Positions 9,015 to 17,790 of a stretch of DNA of 64,000 bases are shown piece by piece. This DNA comes from Alteromonas sp. a30 (lineage in GTDB: Bacteria > Pseudomonadota > Gammaproteobacteria > Enterobacterales > Alteromonadaceae). The notes under the pieces are model-generated. The model ran no database searches. It worked only from the letters and a program-made list of their open reading frames with translations, and was not told the origin of the DNA. Both the position numbers and the translations under genes were made by a program. The stretch is from NCBI RefSeq assembly GCF_026788005.1, contig NZ_JABEPE010000001.1, forward strand, positions 248,001-312,000, given 5' to 3'. Position 1 is the stretch's first letter. Each line of letters starts with the position of its first letter.

Positions 9015-9635
9015 TTATTTATTTAAGAACTTCTTAGACAAAAAGTAGTCTATGCTGGTGAAACGTCCACCACCGGTAAAAAATAGTGAAAACAACATAA
9101 TAAAATAGGTCATTGCAAACTCTATCCCGTTATTCAGCACAACAAACTTTCCACTACTCGTTAGCCAGTTGTAATTCCCGTGCTCTTGTAAGATTGACTT
9201 GGCCGCATTCAATTTATCGGGAGCGCTCATGATAGATTCATTGTATAGAATAGTGCCATCAGCCAACCAACTACTCGCGTCAGCAATGGCTAACCAGCCA
9301 TTTTCCCAGTGTACCGAAAACGCAGCAACTAGCATGGTTATCATCAATGGAATAGCGACCCAACGTGTTGCTAACCCAACCAACAATAAAACACCGCCAA
9401 CCAACTCTGCTGCAATGGCTAATGCAGCCAGTAATCCCGGCATAGGAAGACCCAAACCCCAATCAGGATTACCAAACCAAGCGGCAGTATCAGAAAAAGC
9501 GGAGTATTTGTTCCAGCCTGCCTGAATCATCACTGGGGCTAAGTACAATCTAAGAAGAAGAGGGGCTAACCCATCAAAAATGTTTGTTTTATTTAGTAAG
9601 TTTTGAAGTGGTAAGTATTTTTCCGATAAATTCAT
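9015..9635 (-). CDS. DoxX family membrane protein
   Basis: 206-residue integral membrane protein of the DoxX/SURF4-like family. Its hydrophobic segments include LLLRLYLAPVMIQAGWNKY, LLAALAIAAELVGGVLLLVGLATRWVAIPLMITMLVAA and a C-terminal FAMTYFIMLFSLFFTGGG. The family GW-K and ELxGGxLLLxGLxTR signatures are clear. A roughly 60-residue loop (about 110-165) between the last two membrane segments is longer than in minimal DoxX proteins. Family members have been linked to redox or sulfur metabolism and membrane stress, but no reaction can be assigned here. GGAAG stands before the ATG. The nitroreductase gene lies downstream on the same strand. Confidence 0.88.
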   Translation of the reverse strand: MNLSEKYLPLQNLLNKTNIFDGLAPLLLRLYLAPVMIQAGWNKYSAFSDTAAWFGNPDWGLGLPMPGLLAALAIAAELVGGVLLLVGLATRWVAIPLMITMLVAAFSVHWENGWLAIADASSWLADGTILYNESIMSAPDKLNAAKSILQEHGNYNWLTSSGKFVVLNNGIEFAMTYFIMLFSLFFTGGGRFTSIDYFLSKKFLNK

Positions 9636-9951
9636 TCTTTGCTTCCAATATAAAAAACTATTTGCACAGACAGAGAATCGATGGTTTTGCTTTCACATTC
9701 CACCTACCAACATCCTCAGTAATGATTCACTCATTATATTTAATTATATAAGAGTAGAATTTTGAGTGACGCAGTATATAAGGATAAAAATATAGGCGAC
9801 AATAATTTATTAAATTTTTACGTTAATAATTATTACATTAAGGCGATATAGATACTTTTGCGGGAGAATTGAATTATAAATGCTAATAATATCAGTAGGA
9901 TAGAGGGAGTGCCCCTGGAAGAGACAGGGGCACTTGAGATAAACCTTTCGA
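9636..9951. other. intergenic region with hairpin
   Basis: 316 bases of AT-rich sequence with no gene. It contains the promoter region of the DoxX gene and a perfect 9-bp hairpin, GTGCCCCTG / CAGGGGCAC (9909-9933, 7-base loop), just downstream of the second peptide gene. The hairpin has no U-run on either side, so it may be a weak terminator or an RNA-stabilising structure. Confidence 0.5.
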
Positions 9952-10173
9952 TTAGAAGCTTAAGCTTTGCATCAATTGATCAAATAAACTTTGATTCGCT
10001 TCCTCTGGCTCAGGTAAAAGAATTGGCTTTGGAGCCGGTGCAGAAGTTTCACCAAAAATTGGATCTTCGATAATTGGATCACCACCAGACTTACTGCCAC
10101 CTGCGAATGCTGAAGTGCTCGCTAGTAAACCGGAAACCATAATTAGAGTTGCTGTTGTTTTCATATTTTTCAT
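9952..10173 (-). CDS. small Sec-exported peptide with SGGDPI/DPI motifs
   Basis: Unrecognised 73-residue precursor. The ATG at 10173 is preferred because GAGGAA precedes it and because a signal peptide begins there (MKNMKTTATLIM..., cleavage near AFA-GG). An upstream in-frame start at 10230 would give a soluble Cys-containing extension and is unlikely. The mature part is about 49 residues, cysteine-free, and opens GGSKSGGDPIIEDPIFGE, followed by a proline-rich stretch (APAPKPILLPEPEE) and an amphipathic tail ending LMQSLSF. The SGG...DPI elements echo the peptide at 6815. An 18-bp perfect palindrome and an extra half-site lie in its promoter region. The membrane-protein gene lies 133 bases upstream on the same strand. 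Confidence 0.75.
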   Translation of the reverse strand: MKNMKTTATLIMVSGLLASTSAFAGGSKSGGDPIIEDPIFGETSAPAPKPILLPEPEEANQSLFDQLMQSLSF

Positions 10174-10201
10174 GCGTAATTCCTCGTAACATTTTTGACA
10201 A

Positions 10202-10251
10202 TGTGGATTGTGATACACATATATAGACAAAGATGTGGATTATAATCCACA
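10202..10251. promoter_or_regulatory. operator-like palindrome with additional half-site
   Basis: A perfect 18-bp palindrome, TGTGGATTATAATCCACA, occupies 10234-10251. A further direct half-site TGTGGATT is at 10202-10209, 29 bases before the peptide start codon. Three copies of TGTGGATT in 50 bases suggest cooperative binding by a dimeric regulator. The inner 16 bases follow GTGGAW-N4-WTCCAC, the same form as the palindrome at 11750-11765. A small HTH protein of the cassette is the obvious candidate binder; that is inference. Confidence 0.6.
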
Positions 10252-10306
10252 CCATAATTATCAAAAAATATTACTTTATTTGAAAAAATATAAGAAAAAC
10301 GGTTGG

Positions 10307-11032
10307 TTACGCCATCAAATATCTTTCTCTCGTCATCCGTACAGTTTCATTCAAAATGATCCAGATGATGATACAAGCAATGACTTGGGCCGCATATGGG
10401 TATAAGTTATACACGATCACAATATCCGTGAACCCGAATATATGACGAACGTAATATTCAAGCAACCGAGCCGACTCGATGATAACAAACACAAACATCA
10501 ACTGATAAATCTGCCAATCAGTGTTAATCCACCTAATCTCTTTCCACTCAGGAAACCTTCGTTCCATAATTGCAGGTCTGAAAAAGATAAAGTGCCTGAC
10601 TAATAAGCTCTGAAATAAGATGACGAAACTCCAATAGATAGCAGGAGTTTGATATCCGATATAAAGCCAGTAGGCCTCTGCCAACAATAATGACACCAGA
10701 GCCCCAACAGCAACCCAGATCATACGGTCGTATTTGAGTTTGTAACAAGCGAAGGCACAGAGACAAATAACCAATATTTTGAAGCTTAAGTCATCTGAAT
10801 TAAGCATAAACATGGTTTCTTCGAATATTCGCTCTAAGGATAAGATGATAAAAATCCCGAAAATATTCTTATCAATATGATAGCTATATGCCGCAGCACA
10901 CAGCAGTAGGACAAGATATATTCGGTCGAATATAAGTGGTTTACCAAAGCTAAACACGCCAATACAACAGGCGATGAGTCCAGTGATAAAAACAACTTTT
11001 TTGCTAATATTAGGAGTGATTATTGAGTACAA
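10307..11032 (-). CDS. polytopic membrane protein of peptide cassette 2
   Basis: Unrecognised 241-residue membrane protein with about six hydrophobic segments (about 13-30, 36-50, 56-75, 84-98, 103-125, 131-149, 175-190 and 212-229, some short). The C-terminal portion has NTD, LLEYYVRH (Glu192, Arg196, His197), FGF and a terminal MTRERYLMA. These align in order with the membrane protein at 7268, so I infer distant homology. The start is TTG at 11032 and there is no strong ribosome binding site, so the N-terminus is uncertain. It follows the XRE gene by 18 bases and precedes the secreted peptide gene by 133 bases. The function is not known. Confidence 0.68.
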   Translation of the reverse strand: MYSIITPNISKKVVFITGLIACCIGVFSFGKPLIFDRIYLVLLLCAAAYSYHIDKNIFGIFIILSLERIFEETMFMLNSDDLSFKILVICLCAFACYKLKYDRMIWVAVGALVSLLLAEAYWLYIGYQTPAIYWSFVILFQSLLVRHFIFFRPAIMERRFPEWKEIRWINTDWQIYQLMFVFVIIESARLLEYYVRHIFGFTDIVIVYNLYPYAAQVIACIIIWIILNETVRMTRERYLMA

Positions 11033-11050
11033 CTTTACAAGCGCTTTTAG

Positions 11051-11302
11051 TTATACGATATTTAGGAAGTTTTTGACATATTCGACAAAATCATTGCGAG
11101 ACTGCTGAGAAATCCTTTGATTGCAAACCTTCCACCACTTCTTCAATGTACCAAGGGCCAAAGAATCAATCGTGCCAGGGTGTTCATTTTCAATTGCTAT
11201 CACGGTTTCTCGGCTTATACCCAAGCGAATAGCCAATTCTGCTTGGGTAAAGCCCGACTCTTTACGCATTTCTTTTAGCTTTCTACCACTAAATGCTTGC
11301 AA
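11051..11302 (-). CDS. XRE-type HTH regulator
   Basis: An 83-residue Cro/C1 helix-turn-helix protein. The HTH is at about residues 6-55: LKEMRKESGFTQAELAIRLGISRETVIAIENEHPGT, with textbook helices 2 and 3. The C-terminal about 30 residues (WWKVCNQRISQQSRNDFVEYVKNFL) are unassigned. I favour a TTG start at 11302, 7 bases after GAGGGG; a TTG at 11317 is the alternative. It lies 18 bases before the membrane-protein gene and has no counterpart in cassette 1. It is only weakly related to the 86-residue HTH pair. Confidence 0.8.
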   Translation of the reverse strand: MQAFSGRKLKEMRKESGFTQAELAIRLGISRETVIAIENEHPGTIDSLALGTLKKWWKVCNQRISQQSRNDFVEYVKNFLNIV

Positions 11303-11333
11303 CTCTTTTCCCCTCAAACTACACCACTAAATC

Positions 11334-11373
11334 TTTACGCAGTGTAAAATAGTATAAAAAGTTACCTAGGTAA
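11334..11373. promoter_or_regulatory. two palindromes before the XRE gene
   Basis: TTTAC-gcagt-GTAAA (11334-11348) and the perfect 12-bp palindrome TTACCTAGGTAA (11362-11373) lie 32-71 bases upstream of the XRE start codon. Paired palindromes at this distance are typical of autoregulation by Cro/C1-type repressors. The assignment is inference from position. Confidence 0.45.
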
Positions 11374-11404
11374 AGAGACAAATCTTATCAAGACGCTACT
11401 GAAA

Positions 11405-11665
11405 TTACTTTCGAGTAGTTGCTGTCGTTAGGTCTAGCTCTTGCTCAACGTCGTTACGATCAACGTACATTTTGATCAAGTCAGCAGGCTTAAAGCCACA
11501 AGCTGTTGCCATTGCCAAATATTGGTTCATGCTAGGAGCACCAACATTTTTTTCCCAATTTTCGTAGGTTTTACGGGTCTTGACGCTGGCGAACTCAGCC
11601 ATTTGTACAGTAGTCATACCAGCAGTCAAACGCATTTTTCTTAGATCTGCACCATTAATAAACAT
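11405..11665 (-). CDS. small HTH transcription regulator of peptide cassette 2
   Basis: An 86-residue paralogue of the HTH protein at 7881. Both begin MFI-G-DLR-MR, share AGMTT-QMA, KTRKTYENWEK, GAPSMNQ and LAMA, and have the same length when this ATG (11665) is used. A GTG three codons upstream is less likely because GAGG lies 8 bases before the ATG. The HTH covers about residues 5-45. It is the first gene of the second cassette, and a GTGGAA-N4-TTCCAC palindrome lies in its promoter region, consistent with autoregulation. Confidence 0.82.
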   Translation of the reverse strand: MFINGADLRKMRLTAGMTTVQMAEFASVKTRKTYENWEKNVGAPSMNQYLAMATACGFKPADLIKMYVDRNDVEQELDLTTATTRK

Positions 11666-11749
11666 TTTACGCACCTCATTCTTAATTCAATTCTTTTTTA
11701 ATATGTTGAGTCTTTTTCCTTAGACGTTAATTAGTTTAGTAAAAATAAA

Positions 11750-11765
11750 GTGGAATGGGTTCCAC
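11750..11765. promoter_or_regulatory. operator-like palindrome GTGGAA-N4-TTCCAC
   Basis: GTGGAATGGGTTCCAC is a perfect 6-bp inverted repeat with a 4-base spacer, about 85 bases before the ATG of the minus-strand HTH gene. It has the same GTGGAW-N4-WTCCAC form as the palindrome before the second secreted peptide gene at 10234. This suggests one regulator for both promoters. Confidence 0.55.
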
Positions 11766-12297
11766 ACGGTAACATTTTTTCTGATGTTAAGGTTAACTAA
11801 TTGACAGATAAGGAAATATTTTTTTCTGATTTAGAAGAATAAGGCTAGAAAATGCTTGACCAGCCCATTTTTCCTCAATTTAAGAACTCAAAACCAAAGT
11901 GTATCAGCGGTACAAATTCGCTTTCTTCAGTTTACTTCTTATCGTTGTTTTACGCTGTCTTTATTAGGAAATACTTAAGGTTATGGTAAATAGGTTAGAA
12001 CAACACCATGCGCCCCCTAATCACACACTCCTCCGTGCTACAGTTAATAACAGATAAAATACGAACCGACGAATGCCAAAAGTTAATTGCCCTTGTACAC
12101 CTAGATACAAAGGGATTCTCTGTGAATGGCAAAGCGATTTTGAATAAGGCACAAAATCAATACCAAGTTTTGACACAGGACTAGAAACATTATGCTCATA
12201 TCAAATACCAATTGATTGGGTTGATAATTTACTAAATCGGCATAACGAGTATCCTCGGTCAATTGATCAACCCAGTATCCAATGTAACAGGCATAAA

Positions 12298-12330
12298 AAA
12301 GCGCCCTCATCGTTAATATGAGAGCGCTTT
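12298..12330 (-). terminator. intrinsic terminator after fadH
   Basis: Read on the minus strand, AAAGCGC-x-CTCAT pairs with ATGAG-x-GCGCTTT across a 7-base loop, with one internal mismatch, and is followed by TTTTTT. It lies 30-65 bases beyond the fadH stop. Confidence 0.85.
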
Positions 12331-12361
12331 AAAGGTGGTGATGGTAGTAAGCTGTAGTCTG

Positions 12362-14404
<2,043 letters not shown>

Positions 14405-14578
14405 TTACCTGTTTGAGCGTTAGTGTAACGCAACTATTTAACATGTGAAGTAATTTCTTATATAAAAAATTACAATTGAAATTTTCATGTAACAGACTCT
14501 TTAGTTAGGATTAATGTATAAGAATCTTACACATCATTGTAGGGTTAAACCTTACCAACGTAATAGAAGTGTTTATTT

Positions 14579-16438
14579 ATGGCCTCAGAAAAAAGCTGGT
14601 TTTCTCGATTTTTCATCGGCATTTGGAGTATTTTAAATTTCTCCCGCCGATTGTTCTTTAATCTAATATTCATTTTCATCGCGATAGCAATTATTGCCGC
14701 GATATTTGCGGACGATGGGAAAATCGCGGTTCCAAAAGAATCTGCATTTATTCTTAATCTAAGCGGAAATATTGTCATCGAAAAGGAAATGATCGACCCA
14801 TTTGATGAAATACTAATGGAAACAACTGATCAACAACCTTCAAATCCTGAAGTTTTGCTAAGAGACGTAGTTTTTGCCATTGATGAAGCTGCTGGTGATG
14901 CAAGAATTAAAACCATGATTTTATCTTTGGGTGGATTAAAAAACGCCGGACAAGACAAACTCAGAGAAATTGCCCGAGCGATCGAGCGCTTTAAGGCCTC
15001 TGGTAAGCCTGTGTATGCCATTGGAGACTTTTACACGCAAACTCAATATTACCTCGCAAGCCATGCAGACCATCTGTACCTCAACCCGATGGGCATGGTA
15101 CTCATTGAAGGCTATGGTCGCTATAGAATGTACTTCAAATCAGCACTTGAGAAGCTAAAAGCAAAAGCTCACATTTTTAAAGTAGGTACGTTCAAATCCG
15201 CTATTGAACCTTTTATTCGCGACGATATGTCTGATGCAGCAAAAGAAGCCAACAAAGCTTGGTTGTCCTCTTTATGGCAGCAATATAAGGCTGACGTTGC
15301 ATCAGCCAGACGTTTCGACATCAATAATTTTGACGAAGACATTCAGGCTTTTAAAGAAAAATTTGCAAAATCCAATAATGACTTTGCCCAGTTCGCCTTG
15401 GATAACCAATGGGTTGATGCTTTGAAAACACGCGAAGCAATTCGTGTTGAAATGGTGAATTTGGTTGGCGGAAACGACACCAAGATTGGCTTTAATCATG
15501 TAAGCTACGAAGAATATTTAAAATCTGTGAAGTCACCTTTCAACCTTAATAAACAAAGCCAAAACATCGGTATCGTAGTGGCCAAAGGGACTATCTTTGG
15601 CGGGAATCAAAAACCTGGAACCATCGGTGGTGATAGCACCGCCCGCTTGCTAAGAAAAGCCCGATTAGACGACTCTATCAATGCAGTAGTGCTGCATGTT
15701 GATTCTCCGGGAGGCAGTGCCTTTGCCTCGGAAGTTATTCGCCAAGAAATAGAATTACTTAAAGAAGCGAATAAACCCGTTGTCGCTATGATGAGTTCAC
15801 TTGCCGCCTCTGGAGGATATTGGATTTCAGCCAGTGCAGATCAAATTTGGGCAAGTCCTTCTACGATTACCGGCTCAATTGGCATCTTTGGAATGTTCTT
15901 AACCTATGAAGATTCACTCAAATATCTCGGAATCCAAACCGATGGCATAGGAACGACCGACTTTGTTGGATTAAGCCCATCAAGAACGCTTAACCCAGAT
16001 ATCGCAGACGTTTTCCAACGCAGCACGGAAAGAGGTTATGAAAAATTCATAAGCTTGGTTGCTAAAGAACGAGACATGACAAAAGAGCGTGTAGATGAAA
16101 TTGCGCAAGGTCGTGTTTGGATTGGTGAAAAAGCGAAGGAGATTGGTTTGGTAGATGAGTTGGGTACACTTGATGAAGCGATTACATCAGCGGCACAACT
16201 AGCTAATATAGAAAACTATGGCATTGAATATGTTGAACCGACACTTTCCGGTAAAGAACTGTTCTGGAAAGAGTTCTTTGATAACGCCGGCAAATTCATT
16301 GTTAAACATATGGGAATTAAACTACCGCAAAGTACTTTGTTTACCGAATTTAACAAGGTATCTAAAGAGTTAGAGACCTTTACCAAGTTTAACGACCCTT
16401 ACGGAACTTACGCTTACTGTTTAATGTGTGAACTATAG
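14579..16438 (+). CDS. sppA: signal peptide peptidase SppA, 67K type
   Basis: Inner-membrane serine protease that degrades cleaved signal peptides in the periplasm. The 619 residues match the E. coli-type duplicated protein: an N-terminal membrane anchor (about 24-44), a first ClpP-like half and a second half. The catalytic dyad is visible as Lys206 (KVGTFKSAIEPFIRDDMS) and Ser411 (SSLAASGGYWISA). DSPGGSAFASE and STITGSIGIFG are also conserved. ansA follows on the same strand after about 170 bases, an order also seen in related genomes. Confidence 0.96.
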   Translation: MASEKSWFSRFFIGIWSILNFSRRLFFNLIFIFIAIAIIAAIFADDGKIAVPKESAFILNLSGNIVIEKEMIDPFDEILMETTDQQPSNPEVLLRDVVFAIDEAAGDARIKTMILSLGGLKNAGQDKLREIARAIERFKASGKPVYAIGDFYTQTQYYLASHADHLYLNPMGMVLIEGYGRYRMYFKSALEKLKAKAHIFKVGTFKSAIEPFIRDDMSDAAKEANKAWLSSLWQQYKADVASARRFDINNFDEDIQAFKEKFAKSNNDFAQFALDNQWVDALKTREAIRVEMVNLVGGNDTKIGFNHVSYEEYLKSVKSPFNLNKQSQNIGIVVAKGTIFGGNQKPGTIGGDSTARLLRKARLDDSINAVVLHVDSPGGSAFASEVIRQEIELLKEANKPVVAMMSSLAASGGYWISASADQIWASPSTITGSIGIFGMFLTYEDSLKYLGIQTDGIGTTDFVGLSPSRTLNPDIADVFQRSTERGYEKFISLVAKERDMTKERVDEIAQGRVWIGEKAKEIGLVDELGTLDEAITSAAQLANIENYGIEYVEPTLSGKELFWKEFFDNAGKFIVKHMGIKLPQSTLFTEFNKVSKELETFTKFNDPYGTYAYCLMCEL

Positions 16439-16612
16439 CGTCGACTTCATGTTTTTGGGCTAACTCGTAAAACACTTGTTGGCCCAACTTTCCTTTCATA
16501 CCATAGCGATTGGTAATGCCCCACTTCCCTTTCCAAATGACGAATAGTCGGTATTCCTAGCACAGATAAAACGTTAGAATAAAATATAAAGAAAATTGCA
16601 ATTTCTATCCTT

Positions 16613-17632
16613 ATGAAGAAGAAAATCTACATCGCCTATACTGGCGGCACTATTGGTATGCGGGCATCAAACAATGGGTATATTCCCGTTGCTGGCTACC
16701 TTGCAGAAACCCTAAGCCGCATGCCCGAATTTCATCGTGCAGAAATGCCAACATTTACACTTCACGAATACCCTCATCTAATTGACTCCTCCGATATGAA
16801 TCCAAGTCATTGGAATCAAATTGCCGAAGATATTCAAAATAATTATGAAGCCTACGATGGATTTATCATTCTGCACGGTACTGACACCATGTCATACACC
16901 GCATCTGCTTTGTCTTTTATGCTGGAGAATTTGGAAAAACCAGTCATTGTCACAGGTTCTCAAATCCCACTAGCAGAACTGCGATCAGATGGACAAGTAA
17001 ACCTATTAAACGCCCTTTATATTGCAGCGAACTACCCTATCCCAGAAGTTAGCCTATTTTTTAACAATAAATTATTACGCGGTAATCGAAGCAGAAAATT
17101 AGACGCCGATGGTTTCGATGCATTCGATTCGCCCAACTTTAGACCATTGCTCGTTGCCGGTATCAATATCGAGTTAATCAATGGAACAGTAAAACAGCCA
17201 GCTTCGCAATCTACGTTAACCGTAGCAAAGGTTGAGTCGCAACCAGTCGGCGTGATCACCTTGTACCCCGGCATTAGCGCCGACGTGCTAAAAAACACAC
17301 TGCAACAACCCGTCAATGCCATGATTTTGCTTAGCTACGGCGTGGGCAACGCACCCCAAAATAACGCCATCTTGGAGCAATTACGTATCGCTAACGAAAA
17401 TGACATCGTTATTGTCAATTGCACCCAATGCTTACGAGGAAAAGTCAATATGGGAGGCTACGCTACAGGGCATGCGCTTCAAGACGTGGGAGTTGTATCA
17501 GGACGAGACATGACACCAGAAGCAGCCTTAGCTAAGCTTCATTATTTGTTGAGCAAACGAGAAAGTATTGAACGCTTAAGGCTACAGCTTTCACAGAATT
17601 TAAAAGGTGAACTGAGTCTTCCTGATAAATAA
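16613..17632 (+). CDS. ansA: cytoplasmic L-asparaginase I
   Basis: Hydrolyses L-asparagine to aspartate and ammonia in the cytoplasm. The 339-residue protein has the two asparaginase threonine motifs: YTGGTIGM (Thr near residue 11) and LHGTDTMSYTASALSF. It also has the E. coli AnsA-like stretches VTGSQIPLAELRSDGQ and LFFNNKLLRGNRSRK. There is no signal peptide, which argues for type I rather than periplasmic type II. It follows sppA on the same strand. Confidence 0.95.
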   Translation: MKKKIYIAYTGGTIGMRASNNGYIPVAGYLAETLSRMPEFHRAEMPTFTLHEYPHLIDSSDMNPSHWNQIAEDIQNNYEAYDGFIILHGTDTMSYTASALSFMLENLEKPVIVTGSQIPLAELRSDGQVNLLNALYIAANYPIPEVSLFFNNKLLRGNRSRKLDADGFDAFDSPNFRPLLVAGINIELINGTVKQPASQSTLTVAKVESQPVGVITLYPGISADVLKNTLQQPVNAMILLSYGVGNAPQNNAILEQLRIANENDIVIVNCTQCLRGKVNMGGYATGHALQDVGVVSGRDMTPEAALAKLHYLLSKRESIERLRLQLSQNLKGELSLPDK

Positions 17633-17744
17633 CTCGAACTCAATACCTGTTCCAAATTCAAGCAGCTACAGAGCGTACATGGAAGTCGTCACGAAGAGGA
17701 GGAATAGGTGTTTAATAATCAGAAGATTATTGGCTAATTCACTT

Positions 17745-17772
17745 TAGCCAGCCCAAATTACTAAGCTGGCTA
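17745..17772. terminator. hairpin between convergent ansA and DUF349 genes
   Basis: A perfect 8-bp stem TAGCCAGC / GCTGGCTA with a 12-base loop. There is no clear U-run on either strand, so this is a weak terminator candidate only. Confidence 0.4.
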
Positions 17773-17790
17773 CACTAAGTGTTGTACTCG

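Larger units (their letters stand above)
11666..12361. other. 696-bp region without a convincing gene
   Basis: The 11666-11800 part holds the promoter and operator of the HTH gene. From about 11800 to 12295 I see no supported gene: the longest open frame (12101-12310, minus) has no ribosome binding site, no family resemblance and runs into the fadH terminator. It may be decayed sequence between the cassette and fadH. Confidence 0.5.

Noticed and set aside
9909-9933. Strong terminator after the second peptide gene
   Set aside because: The 9-bp stem is perfect but lacks a U-run on either strand, so it is listed only as a hairpin.
10202-10251. DnaA boxes
   Set aside because: TAATCCACA resembles TTATNCACA but differs at position two in each copy, no replication gene lies nearby, and the perfect palindrome fits a repressor operator better.
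6815-11674. Bufferin-like copper peptide system (small secreted peptides plus DoxX)
   Set aside because: Bufferin operons carry an MNIO (DUF692) enzyme and a partner protein, and their peptides have conserved cysteines. Neither enzyme is here and both mature peptides lack cysteine.
12101-12310. 69-codon open frame on the minus strand
   Set aside because: No ribosome binding site, no recognisable domain, and its first codons overlap the fadH terminator hairpin.
16439-16612. Possible gene remnant on the minus strand between sppA and ansA
   Set aside because: A frame reading ...RLFVIWKGKWGITNRYGMK... is open for about 55 codons, but it runs into sppA, has no start or ribosome binding site, and I cannot link it to a family.
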